In this document: positions 45,166-56,306 of the stretch, in pieces
Layout: every line of letters begins with the position of its first letter
How positions within the stretch are numbered: position 1 is the first letter of the stretch
Origin: Haemaphysalis longicornis
Taxonomy: Eukaryota > Arthropoda > Arachnida > Ixodida > Ixodidae
NCBI GenBank assembly: GCA_013339765.2
Contig: CM023448.1
Location: 197,820,409-197,884,408 of the forward strand
Reading direction: 5' to 3'
Length of the DNA: 64,000 nucleotides
The notes under the pieces: generated by a model
What the model was told of the DNA's origin: nothing
The model's database searches: none
Seen by the model: only the letters and a program-made list of their open reading frames with translations
Translations under genes and position numbers: made by a program

Positions 45166-48100
45166 CCTTCAAGGGCTCTAGGCTCCTCCGGCGGATGGGG
45201 AAAAAAAACCGTTCTTTGCTGTCGTATCTTTCAACCATCCAAAGCATTTATTGGACGCTCGACGTAGCTTTTTTCTGCCTCAAATTGTTCGTGTGCTGCA
45301 AAATGCATTGCGGTTTTTACAAAAGCTGGAACTTCTTAGTGACCGAAATAAAAAAAAAACATTCCGAGGACAACTAAGCACTTATAAGGTGTGGATTGTA
45401 AGTACTTATGTCCAATTGAATGTCGCAGAGTGGTCCGTCAAGCAGGCATAATGACGTCATCACATCTGATAGTACCATCCTGCAAAAAAAAAAAACACCT
45501 ATTATAGCTCCATTTCGCAAGGTTGCGCGCCGCTCCACGCGGGTCTTGTGCCGTCTGCTACAGCTCCCGGCGGGGTTTAACAGGGTTGGTACCCTTGCTC
45601 CAGGGCTCCAACAACCTCTGCGGCCTTGCTTGCCCGCTGAACGAGACCAATCTGGTCTTCGCAACGGTGTCTGGCAATTGGTGAACCGCACGTGATCCTC
45701 TCCCGGCTGCTGACATCATAACTGGCCGATCCCACTGAGCGGGTATGTAAGAATTTTGGTTAGCTGGGTTGATGTCGCAGCCAAATGAGAACAGGTGAAT
45801 CGACCGGAAGCTTACCACGACAGCTGTCATCGCCATTTTCGAAACCCCTTCCGTAAGATATGAAAGACTTGTGGGCGCGCATGTTGACGTCCCACCCAAA
45901 CGGGCATTGGTGAAATGGCCGTTAGATACTAAGGATATTTGTCATTGACACTGGCCAATCAACCTCTATTCCCTTTTAACGCGCAGTTACCTTAACGTAG
46001 AGCTAAGACACGTCACACACACTCGTTCATCCGCGTGTGCCGGTTGTCGACGTTTCGAAGTCGAGGCCCGCAGCCCATTCACGAGGTCCACTTTTAGTCA
46101 GCTAAAGCGCTAGTGTTAACAATGCGTGCCAGATTCGCATTCCCTGCAGGCTTCGATTCTTAGAAATCCCAGGTTTTCGTGATTTTCTTTTCAACTGAAT
46201 CTCTTTACTCAGTATGCCGCCGGCAATTTTAAGAGCCGTTCCCCCCGGCAGGGAGCGGACGCATCTCTTCTGCTCAAAGGGCCATTTATACTTTCGCATT
46301 TTTAATTCTTTAGAAGTTGGAAGGCGCCGCATTTTAAGAAGTTAACCGTGACTTTCCGTCTTTGTGTATACTGACTATTGGACATTAAAACTGATCGATT
46401 GATAGTAGAGATTGCGAAGGATCTAAACGGACGTCTAAACGTGGCCTAGTCATGGTGCTCTGAGGCTAACCTTCACTGTGAACGTGGGCCTCGGGATATC
46501 ACTGGATGACAACAATATTCACAGTGGAATTTATTCACTGTAAAGTCTTCTTAATATGGCCGCGGGGAGTGAATTCGACTGTGAAAATGGGTTTTGCAAC
46601 CATTCCCGCGAAGTTTGTGCTCATCGAGCCTACGTGTTCCGTAATGACCTATTTCGTAACCAAAGCGTTGTTTTTGTACCATCCACATTGGACTGACGCA
46701 CGCGCACAGCTGGCGGCCCAATTTGCGCTTAGTACCCCAACCTGTAGATATCGTTCGAAGCGGCACAAAGACCGTGTAATACGGCTGTTTCGAAACGCCC
46801 TTTCGTTGTTTCAACATAAAGTAAAAAGTTAACCGAGAAGCGCTTCAAAATTCAGCACTCGGGCCAAGCTTAAACAAGAGCCACTATTTTCGCGAAAGTT
46901 TTTTTCGCGATGAAGATTTGCAAGTTTACAAGCCCTTACACAGAGCTTTCGCCATTCAGGCCTAGCTCCGGAATTTCGACCAGAGGCTGCGGTATTAAAG
47001 CCAGCGGCGTGTTGCTCAGCTGTTCCGGACTATAAGCCGGCGCTTCATGCGACTGGCGGCATTGACCAGGCGCGAGCATTTATGAGCACGCTTATACGCC
47101 TCATTAGGTGGACAGCAGGCCGGCTTGCTGATTAAGCCAAGGCGGACGCTCGCCCCCTAAATGCAGGCTGCACAAGCGCCGGGCGCTGTGCAATGCAGTT
47201 TCGCCTGTCGACGTACAGGCCGAAGAAAAATAGTCGTTGTCGATTTTACCGGGTCATAGAGGCAGAAATTCGTGGCCGTGATGCCCGTTTCGGCCAGTGG
47301 TTTGTGCTCATGCGCTGCCCCGTTTAATTCAGACGTCCTGGGTATGTTGCAGCTAAACAAAAAGGGATACGCAGGCGCACAATTCACAAGCTTTTTTTTA
47401 TATTCGAGTGAATACCACACTTAAACAGCGCGGCTCTTTGAAGCTCGACCACATGTTGAATCTACTAGCACCAACCGAGGGATGAAGGAGCTTAGATGTA
47501 GAATGTAGAGGGATTCGTGGAGGCTGCTCTGCTATGATGAGTCGGACATCTTCTTCAGAGACTCTGCCATTCGTATGGCTAAATACCTGTGTCTAGGAAA
47601 CTGTATGGCGGAGATGAAGCAGACGTAACATGTGTGTCTCTGGTGTCGTTGGAGCGTTCACTATCGCGCCGACAGTTTTTTGCACATCGATACAACTCTA
47701 GTACTGCTTAGAGTCGTGTGCTAATTAAGGGTGTACTGAGAAATACCAGCGAGAAAGGGCAAACTCTGCGGTATCTCTCCATGCAAGCTTTATTAGCAGA
47801 AGGTTCAGTTGCACAAATGAAGTGGTACAATATCACTTCCTAAGCATGCCCTAAACCCAAAAATTGTCGACGTACACGAAGCGCAATCTGCGATCCAGTG
47901 TGTTCAAATTGATACGTTTACCTTCGCATTCCAGCCTCAATGACGGTGCGTGCAGCTTTCACGTTCGGTGAAGTGAAGGGCAAGAATATTTTAGTCAGTA
48001 ACTAATTCGCTTAATTATAGTACATTAAATTATTTATTATCATTGACCAGGATTTAGGCCTGCCAGTGAGGGAAAATATATCCGTACATTTCTATAATAC

Positions 48101-50735
48101 CTCAGAAAGGAGCATGCTCTGTAGGCAGTTGCTCTTTCCCAGTTGCGTTATAAAGGTCCTGGCCTAACTTGTGCGCGAACTGAATAGCGCGTTTCCTCGG
48201 AGATCTCTTGGGTTCATTCTTTCCACCACAAGCAGCGTATCGCCGAGGCAGCGCTAAGATTCGCGTTGCTTATTGTATCTTCCTCTTCCAGGAGGACTGC
48301 CATGGTATCCTCTGCTATTGCCTTTGTTTGAGGGGGGCAGTTGGTATGCACAAGAGTCCGGATGCGCGTACGTGGATAGACAGATGGCGAACGTGCCTGC
48401 GGACATTAACAGACGGGTGGCAAGGTGGCGCGCCAGGTTTCCGACTCCAAGATCGACATTAACCTCAAATGTCGCGTATTAAGAACTCCGTACAATTTTG
48501 GCGGCGCAAGTACATGCGCTTGGCTAAAAATACTATGGCCGTAAGTGTGTCTTTGGATTGCTTAGTTAATGAAGACACGGCGAAACCACCAAACTGGTCT
48601 TTGTATTATTAGTGGCGCTTTAGTAAACAGTCAATAACGAAGTTATTAACGCAAGTGGCATTGGTTTTCTAGTTTTGGAGGCAAAAAACAAAAGTGCTTA
48701 TGCATCAAGATGTTGGTGTACGTAAAAGGGGCCTTGAAAGCAAACCATAAGTTTGCTTCATTAATGAAACTAGTTTTTCCCAGTAACAATGATACCAATT
48801 TTATCGCGAATTTCCGAGGAATAATTAAAGTATTATGGGCAACATATCAAGCAGTGGTGACTGCTTAACCACTTTTTGGCTGCTTCTCTATAACACCACA
48901 TGTTAGTGCAGTTGGCGGCCGCTAGCTTAACCCACCACCTAGAAAGACGACTTGGGGACATTTGTGGGGGCTCTAGTCCCGTTTGATCGCACCACTTCAG
49001 CCTTGACGTGCCGTTAACACGCTAATAACTACGTTTCTAGTGCTGGTACCTAATACTACAGTGTAGCACCGCGTTTGAAAGCTTTTCAATATTGCTTCTG
49101 TTTTTTCTAGGTGTTCGTGTGAGGGGGTGGGGGGTTTAAAGAACGAATTGTGGCTGGAATAGAGCAGTGAGTTACCAAGGGACATTTCTTGCAAACTGAG
49201 CAAAGTTGTATGTTGTATTCATGGTCCCCCTAAATATTCCCAGATGGTCTAAATAATTATGTCACCCCCCAGTGCGGCGTCTCATAAGCCGGGTGCAGCT
49301 GCGGCGAATTTAGGCGAAATTTTTCTCATTCTGGTCTTTCGGTTATTCTTCGACGCTCATTGCTCTTCCGAGGAGAATTATTGTTGATTAAACGCTGATG
49401 GTAATTTTTCGTTTATAGCCCTATGCGCTTTTTCGCTCATAGAAAAGATTATATACAATAAAGGCAGGAAGTTATAATGCTGCCAAGGACATTAGTGAAC
49501 TCATACTATTCTGTCGCGAAACTCAGATGAGCGCGCTTAGTTTAACTAAAGCAAAGCAATTTCGGCTAGCACGGCTTTCTTGTTTACTAAGGGAGGAGCA
49601 CAGCAATTTCTACCTAGGCCTGCCTGAGCATTTGGTGAGAATAACAAAGTAAAAATGATCGTGCAAGCGGCTTGCATGTTTACAACAGGTGTACGGCAGC
49701 TCGATAGGCTGCCTACACGCTGTTGTTTAATTATTGCTGCGTTCTACGAGTTGTATGCGCTCAACTAACACATTTAGTGTGCGAGTATACGAAGAACGGG
49801 CCCTCCGTGTTTTACCTTCTGAGAGGTTTTAGGGACCAACGCTGTTCATGGGGTTTGCATAATTGCTAAGCCAGACACATACCTCAATTTTCATCCAAGT
49901 TTGTGTGTAATAAGCAAAGTACGGGAGAATATATGCTGCTGTTCCGTGACACCCGGTATTAACCATTTGTCCTGTTCAAAATGTTGTAATAACATGCACG
50001 GAGGAAGGCTTTACTAAATCATAGCTGTGGCAAATGAGGTTGTTGTAGAACTATAGAGTATTTTATTAAACACACCATCGCGTAGCCCCTTTGCTGACAG
50101 AGGTTATGTTTAGTCTGCGAGTTACGAGAACGCTGTGTGTGTAGGGCTCGCACTTAGCGCAACTAAAGCCCACGGCATGGCAACAACAACAACAAAAACC
50201 CTGCGGATATGACTGCGTTAAAAAAACACCTGCGAGGCTGTTTATTTGAGCTCGTGTGGCATGCAGCGCAACTTTCCCGAAGCGGTACAAACTTCCCGCG
50301 ATTTACCATAATGCCCTTATTCAGCTCCCCACAAGCATGATTTTGTTCGTGAGAACGCCTTAAAAGGCCCCTGCAGCCCTTCCTTCTACTTTTCTTCAAC
50401 ATCCATGCTTATAATTTGACACAGTTGATAGCACGTAAAATATAGTGAAATCAGTATGGCAGTGGCCGCCTACCGTGCGTGGTTCTTTCCCAGGGATAGA
50501 CGGGATGATAGGAAAGCGAGATGACTGCAGGCTTGTTTTAAATCAAGTCGTATGTATTGGGTGCGTTGTGGTCCCTCTCGGGGGAAGCGTCACGTTTTAC
50601 AATTTCAACCAGCCAACTCACTGTTATTGCTGTTGTTTCGTAAACGTATATGAAATCTTGCAAGTTTGTAACAACGTCGGGTTCTGCCGGCGCTGTTATT
50701 ATCCCACGAATGTCACTGTCCACCGAATTAAAGAT
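45166..50735. other. 5.5 kb without a recognised gene or repeat
   Basis: This is the largest feature-free stretch. Frames at 45558-45899, 46506-46832 and 48208-48482 have no domain I recognise. A loose internal similarity (ttgatgtcgcagcc.../ttgacgtcccaccc...) near 45770 and 45880 is too weak to call. Simple A/T homopolymers are scattered. Confidence 0.4.
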
Positions 50736-50739
50736 ATCC

Positions 50740-51125
50740 TATCCCACCATCCCCAAGGCTACAGGACTTAAGGCCATCGGTAGCGCTCTTCAGACCATCG
50801 AGCAAAGTTCATACCGAAGATGGGTGACTTCTGTAATTCGAAGCCTGCACTTCAGTCACTCCAGTCATCCCTGTGCCGTGGGCCTCACGAACAGCTACTG
50901 ACAGAAATAAGAATGGTGTGAGACTGTGCTGCCAAGGCGGGTCAGGATGTCACCTGTCAGTGGCTTGCCAGTCCCCATGGCATTCCCGGCAACGAAAGTG
51001 CGGACGCTGCCACCCGTTTGGCACACCAAAGAGCGACGACCGTAGGCGTTCCATTACCTAGGACGGACGCAGCTAGGGCCCTCCTCATAGCTGCTCTGGA
51101 AATAACACTCTCCAAATAGTTTACC
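50740..51125 (+). pseudogene. RNase H domain relic of a LINE
   Basis: The plus strand encodes FCNSKPALQSLQSSL (about 50833-50875), the middle of a LINE RNase H domain; DSK is expected and the catalytic Asp has become Asn. It continues as CRGPHEQLLTEI and, after a frame break, as VTCQWLASPHGIPGNESADA (about 50950-51010), ending with TRLAHQ. The W-S-H-G-I-x-G-NE-AD pattern is the C-terminal RNase H signature of I/R1-like LINEs. No RT sequence was recognised next to it, so this is an isolated fragment. Confidence 0.75.
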
Positions 51126-51709
51126 TAATCTAGTAACGTTGCACGTGGCAACGCATCATGTGACTCGCCGGGGCCGAGCTCCGCCGACAACCGCATTCGC
51201 TGGCCGCCGTCGCCGCCACCGCTGCTGCCGGCTTGAAGCATGCGCTCGCTGCAGCTAAGGCGCCGCCTGACCACGTGACTCGCCGCGTGAATGCGTGCTT
51301 GGCCATGAATGATAGCGAGACGGGACCGTCTGCTCTTTTCTGGGCGTTGCGCGGAGGCTGCAGGCTCTGAGTGATCGTCGGGAAGCGGCTTCTGACCACC
51401 CCTTGGACATCGCACGGCGAGCTGCATCACTGGTGATGGTCAGTATGTCAAGTGTACGAAGGTATCGCCGGAGTGAGCCGTTGGGCTCAGGAAACGCGGG
51501 AAGCGGGACCACATCCGTAGACAAAGGCGGGCTTTGGATGAATAGTATAATAATTACGGCTAAATCAAACGATAACCAAGTGAAACCAATACTTAGCCAG
51601 GCTAACCCTAGCTTTCGCTTTGCATATCCAGGGTTATATGAGCTAAGCCGCAGCCATTTTTTTTGTTCTCTTTCCCGGTATTGGCTATTGGCTGGCTTTC
51701 CTTCAATTG
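51126..51709. other. No gene recognised; CpG-rich 51140-51290
   Basis: The open frame that starts at 51403 runs through this DNA into the LINE, but its first ~120 codons have no RT similarity and are a chance extension. Confidence 0.5.
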
Positions 51710-51761
51710 CAGCAATGAACACATTCGACAGCCACTTTGTAAAAAAGAAAGTCACAAAAGC
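51710..51761 (+). repeat. Left part of the dispersed repeat interrupted by a LINE
   Basis: The cagcaatgaacacattcgac marker matches 12243-12262 and 12679-12698. The rest of this repeat copy continues at 53424 after the LINE. The paralogue at 12243-12460 lacks the insertion and so shows the empty-site arrangement. Confidence 0.6.
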
Positions 51762-53417
51762 AAAGCAGATTGACTGCATCAGTCATGATATCCTCATTAA
51801 CAAGCTTTCGAATATAGGCATTCGTGGCTCAGAATTATCATTATTTGATAGTTACCTAAGAAACAGAAGCCAGTGCGTATGTATTCACGACCACAAATTC
51901 TCTTTCTTGTCCTTGAATTGTGGTGTGCCTCAGGGAAGTATTTTAGGTCCACTTTTATTTAATGTTTTCACGAATGATGTGGCTGATATAGATCCCAAAG
52001 CACACCTTGTTATGTATGCGGATGATATTACTCTGCTTCTGTCAGGCACCAAGTTAGATGATATAACTATTACTTGCATAGAAGTTCTTTCAAAACTATC
52101 AAGATGGGTCCAGTCAAACGATTTTAAAATAAACCCTAGCAAGACTAAGGCTGTCATTTTTTGTGCACGAAATAAAAACGTTAGTCTACAAAATATCATT
52201 TATCTTGAAAATCAACTTGTTGAAATTGTCCATGAACATAAAATACTAGGCGTTCACATTTCATCAAATTTAAGCTGGGACACCCATATTGAGTATATAT
52301 GCAAGAAACTGGCTCAAGTAAATGGAGTTTTATTTCGTTGTCGTTCCTTAATCCCACTGCAGGCAAAACTACAGATATATTATGCATTATTTCATTCTCG
52401 TTTATCGAACTGCAGCCTAGTATGGGGGACAACAACCACATCCAACATAAATACACTTACTATCCTTCAAAAGAAAATTATTCGTCTCACCGATAACATC
52501 AACCGAATGCAAACAACAAAAGAGGCCTTTGTTAAATATAATATTGTTCGATTTGATAACGTGTACAAATTCCGGCTATTAGATACAATCTATTACGCTT
52601 CACCTGTTATTGCCAACTTTCTAAAACAATTAGCTGGATTACAAAGTCACTACACTAATGGTAATACACGAAATCCAACTTTATGGGCTGTACCTTTATT
52701 TCGCACAAACTATAAACTGCAGTCATTATCATATAACATTCCAACATTGCTGAATCAGCACAAGAACACAGGCGGAATGACTTGCAAGGAGCTGCGAAAT
52801 CATTTAGTGCTGTTACAGCAATGATTACTTGTTGCGATTATCATCTTTCTTTTTTTTCAGGAGGATGAACAAGAGGTGATTATAATATGAATAAATTACT
52901 ATCCTTTTCTTACGCGTGCAAGCGAATTCTTATCTTGTGCACAGTTCCGTTACGATAGAAATATTTTTGGGGTTTTTATTTTTCGTTTCATCTTGTACTC
53001 TCACATTATTTGCTGTTTATATATTCCTTATTTTTATCTCTTGCTTGTTGCCGTATGTGCATGTATGATGTGTGTGATTTCATGGGATATGTATAAGTAT
53101 ATATAAATATATTGTAAAAATGTCTACAAATAAATGTGCTTATGTGTGCAAATTTAGTTTTACAAGCAATACTCGACAAAAAGACAAACAAATTCCACTA
53201 TTTGTTATTTTTATTTTCGCAAACATAGAACACGTGGCCAATTTTTTTCGTTTTGTTATGGAATGTATTTTACCTTGTTTCCGTGTAACATGCACACCGA
53301 TTGCATTCCGTTGTCTGGTGTACCGGTTCATCGGGCTTTGTCAAGCTGCAAAAGTGACTTTTACCCGAGGAACCATCTACCTGTGGAAAATAAACTGATT
53401 TGATTTGATTTGATTTG
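51762..53417 (+). mobile_element. 5'-truncated LINE with intact RT C-terminal half and (TGATT)n tail
   Basis: The element starts inside RT motif A, runs through the stop at 52824, a 3' untranslated region of about 570 bp with aataaa at 53389-53394, and a tgatt repeat tail to about 53416. Insertion lies within a copy of the dispersed repeat also found at 12243. The imperfect match of the flanks (aaagcaaag / aaacggaag) may be a decayed target duplication. Low mutation of the coding part (no frame break over 1 kb) suggests a younger insertion than the other CR1/Jockey-type LINEs here. Confidence 0.85.
51763..52824 (+). pseudogene. LINE reverse transcriptase, C-terminal part, frame open
   Basis: From 51772 the frame reads DCISHDILINKL (end of RT motif A), then motif B NCGVPQGSILGPLLFNVF (about 51916-51969), motif C MYADDITLL with YADD at 52015-52026, motif D/E NDFKINPSKTKAVIF and LGVHISSNLSWDTHI, then the thumb and a C-terminal domain ending ELRNHLVLLQQ before the TGA. 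The N-terminal RT fingers and the endonuclease are missing because of 5' truncation. Domain order and the PQGS, YADD and LGV-ISSNLSW motifs place it in the CR1/Jockey/I-like group. It lacks a promoter and start codon of its own. Confidence 0.88.
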
Positions 53418-53423
53418 AAACGG

Positions 53424-53575
53424 AAGGCGTATCTGCTGCGACGAGCGAATCACGCAGTTCCGCTCTGTGCTTGCGATAATTATCGCTTTCACAGTGCTTC
53501 CAGACGCGAATGAAAGAGTGAAAGTGTTTATCGGAAGTGCTGCAGAGTCACTTTAGGAGGAATCGTGTGCTGCGT
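53424..53575 (+). repeat. Right part of the interrupted dispersed repeat
   Basis: It shares gcgtatctgctgcgacgag and gtttatcggaagtgctgc with 12312-12440. Together with 51710-51761 it makes one copy split by the LINE. Confidence 0.65.
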
Positions 53576-53801
53576 GAACAAGGCTCTGCCGGTTCAATTT
53601 CGTTTGGACAATATATCTGGTGACATAGGTGCGACGGGACGTGACGAATGCTTTAATTATTCGGACTGTGCCCTTTTAACTCATACCTGAATGTCAGCCA
53701 GTCACCCGCCTGATCATGTGCACGACCTGATCAGTCACACTCAGTAGTATGAGCATAACCCGGACGTTTCTGTCACAGGCTTGTGGGGTGAAGTAAAATA
53801 T

Positions 53802-53986
53802 TGTTACGGGACTAAGGTGGGCAATGCCTCACAGCCCTTTGACCGAAGAACGATTACGACGACGACGACGTTCCTGGCGTGCATCTTGCGCGAGGTCGGG
53901 GTCATGGCCGCTACGCCCTTTCTGTAAATAGATTGCTTCACCCCATCCCATCGTTCATCTCATCTGTGTCCTGCCGCCACGTAACA
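53802..53986 (+). repeat. 5' LTR of the mini-retrotransposon
   Basis: The 185-bp repeat differs from its partner by about ten substitutions and two small indels counted by eye, including a missing gatt after aaatagatt. That gives roughly 94-95% identity, meaning the insertion is old but not ancient. No TATA box is obvious. Confidence 0.9.
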
Positions 53987-54420
53987 TTTTGGTGGAGTGT
54001 GCGGGATCTTCCCCATCCTGGCCTCCACGTCGCATCGTCTCGGCCTGGGGCGAAATCGTCGAGGGACCGTCGGCCATGTCGGGCAGCCCCAGCCCACTGC
54101 GACCTGCTATCGACCATGTCCCCTGCCCCGTGTCCCCAGCCCGTGTGCAGCCACTGAAGACCAGCCGATACAAGCCGAGAACAGACCAAAGAAGACGCTG
54201 TGTCCCCAGCCCTTTCGTCCGACGTGGTTCGAATTCCGCCGACGGTTCGTTCCTGCTTGAAGACATCGCTTCTGTGGGGCCACGCATCAACAGGACGTCA
54301 TCTTCATCTGTGGCGGCAGGCAAAGCTCCACTGTATGTTTTCATCGCATCGCTCACCGCATCGCAATCCTCACGTTGCCTCGGCATCGACTGGGACGGTC
54401 ACCCTCGACCCGGGGGGTGA

Positions 54421-54610
54421 TGTTACGGGACTAAGGTGGGCAATGCCTCACAGCCCCTTGACCGAAGAACGATTACTACGACGACGACGTTCCTGGCGCG
54501 CATTTTGCGCGAGCCTCGGTGTCATGGCCGCTATGCCCATTCTGTAAATAGATTGATTGCTTCACCCCATCCCATCGTTCGTCTCATCTGTGTCCTGCCG
54601 CCACGTAACA
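54421..54610 (+). repeat. 3' LTR of the mini-retrotransposon
   Basis: The 190-bp partner repeat directly follows the purine tract and is followed by the right-hand atat duplication. Confidence 0.9.
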
Positions 54611-54614
54611 ATAT

Positions 54615-55009
54615 CTTGAGTGAAGAGTTGAGCAGCATCAAGTGTCCATGCAGGGATATTCCGATAGGCTTGACGTACTCTCGGGGATAAGTTTTGGTTT
54701 CTGACGACGATAAGTTTTGGTTTCCCGGGTGAATAGTTTTAGCCGCAGGCATTAGCGTAATGACCGATTGTTTTGCCACACGCTGAAGTGAATACGTGGA
54801 CTCCACAGTACCCATCCCGGGCAAACCCAAGTCGCCCCTCCCTGTTAATATTATTGCCCAGTCCTTTCACCATGTTGTAGCCACGAAGAGAGCGTTCACA
54901 GCGTTTTGATTCATCGTACAGGTAAAATTACACGAGAGATTGCAAAGTTGGTGCATGAAAGAGAAAAACGTCTTATGACGCTGAGCACCCGTTATCAACG
55001 TCAGATGAT
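54615..55009. other. No gene recognised; 17-bp duplication
   Basis: The string gataagttttggtttc occurs twice about 23 bases apart at 54687-54725. Nothing else is supported. Confidence 0.6.
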
Positions 55010-55172
55010 CGAACCGTTTTGTCGCGAACCGGTAACCGTTATTTCGTATTCGGTTCTGTTTCGGTGCGGGTTCAGCGGGCTGAAAAAACAACGGTTCGGG
55101 TTTGGTTTCAGCTCCGGCAAAAATACCGGTTCGGTTCCGGTTTTAGATTCGGTTCCGGTTCGACACCCTGGT
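55010..55172. repeat. Degenerate cggttc/cggttt repeat ending in cgacaccctg
   Basis: Multiple close copies of cggttccggtttt-like units occur between 55013 and 55160. The block ends with ggttcgacaccctgg, which reads cagggtgtcgaacc on the other strand and resembles a DNA-transposon end. No opposite end was found. Confidence 0.6.
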
Positions 55173-55215
55173 TTTTTTGACAGAATGCCATCGGTCCCAC
55201 TAACAAAGTGTTCGC

Positions 55216-55330
55216 GTTACGAGATTTCGGCGCACGTTAAAGATCCCCAGGTGGTCAAAATTAATCCGGAGCCCTCCACTACGGCGCGCCTCATCGCCTG
55301 CGTTGCGTCGGCGCGTTAAACCCTCCAATC
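55216..55330 (+). mobile_element. 5'-truncated Ruka-type SINE with 14-bp TSD
   Basis: Only the last ~115 bases of the SINE are present, from ttacgagatttcggcgcacg to the tail. The 14 bases aacaaagtgttcgc occur at 55202-55215 and 55331-55344 exactly. The tRNA head with A and B boxes is absent. Truncation at the 5' end with a perfect duplication is the signature of incomplete target-primed reverse transcription. Confidence 0.92.
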
Positions 55331-55344
55331 AACAAAGTGTTCGC

Positions 55345-56220
55345 TTTAATAATTCCAAAGCTATCCTTTCGGTTTTATTTCGCCCTCCCAGTTAGGGCAT
55401 GGTTCGTCTAAGGGACAATCCTCGACCGCATGCGAGAGGAACTAAGTAAACAAATCTTAGAAGCGACTGGCATTAAGAAATTCAGCGCCTAGTTGTTATG
55501 CCTTGCATTACATGTCTCGCTCGGTAGCCTTTCGTTCCGCACTAGACGTGCTCGCCAGCTGCTCAACTCGGGCGTTTCCTCCTGCTTTCTTACTGAGCGG
55601 CAACCATAAGGGCAGATTACAAGAGGCGAGTGCCTCGCTCGGGAAATAAATGATTATTGTTGCATCCCACGGGCACAATGCGAAAGGATTTCCGCTCTAC
55701 TTGCCGCGCGCGAGGAAGGGGAAAATTCATAGAACAGGCAAATGCGCCGCACGCAAGCAGTGGATGAGAAGCCAACCGCGAACCACTCACGCGGAACGTG
55801 AAGCCAGCCGAGCAATTATTTTGGCTCGTATACTTTTTCAAAAAGACGTGATTAAAAGCCTTGGCCATGTTCCATTCTATTCGAATGCTATAAGCTGTGG
55901 GTTTCTTTATCCCCCAATTATATAGCGCCGCTTATTTATTAGCGCAAATTAATACAGCCGTCCTTAGATGCTTCTGCTACAAGGATTTTATATCCAGGCT
56001 GGCTTTTCCTTGAGCCCAGAACTTCAGTGAGGAGGCTTTTTTAACCAAACTAGATGCTAGAGCATTTTCCGAAGGCGGCTCGTGGTGGCATGGGTGCTTC
56101 TTGTGTCTTGGTGTGTTTATAACATTCAGCGGCTGCGCTAATAACTACAAGGCACTGGTCGTAGACAGAGCTCTAACACGGATTAAAGGAGGGTCAGTTG
56201 GCACATAAGTGAGTTAAAAA
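55345..56220. other. No gene recognised
   Basis: No supported feature is present. Confidence 0.5.
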
Positions 56221-56306
56221 AAAACAGCACGGGAAACAAGACTACAGAAAGGGCACCGGGCCCTGTCTGTGTGCCCTTTCTGTAGTCTCGTTTCTCGCGC
56301 TGTTTT
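56221..56306. repeat. 86-nt hairpin, 36-bp stem, 14-nt loop
   Basis: Arms 56221-56256 and 56271-56306 are reverse complements with three mismatches; the loop is cgggccctgtctgt. The size resembles a miRNA precursor. The same vocabulary (acagcgc, gacacaga, gacagag) appears in the minisatellite at 34000, which favours a dispersed repeat over a miRNA gene. Confidence 0.8.

Larger units (their letters stand above)
53802..54610 (+). mobile_element. 809-bp LTR mini-retrotransposon (TRIM-like), complete with TSD
   Basis: Two direct repeats of 185 and 190 bp flank a 434-bp interior. Each repeat starts tgttacg and ends cgtaaca, the inverted 5'-TG...CA-3' ends needed by integrase. A 4-base duplication, atat, flanks the whole at 53798-53801 and 54611-54614, as in Gypsy-like elements. 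A primer-binding-site candidate (tggtggagtgtgcgggat) starts at 53990, and a purine-rich tract (ggggggtga, 54412-54420) touches the 3' LTR. The interior has one open frame but no gag, protease, RT or integrase motif, so the element depended on another retrotransposon's proteins. The orientation is set by the primer site and purine tract. Confidence 0.88.

Noticed and set aside
45770..45900. A ~110-bp tandem repeat
   Set aside because: Similarity between ttgatgtcgcagcc and ttgacgtcccaccc segments is too short and weak to support a repeat call.
51403..51762. N-terminal ~120 codons of the 473-codon frame
   Set aside because: They precede the LINE insertion, have no RT motif, and are a chance in-frame extension through host repeat DNA.
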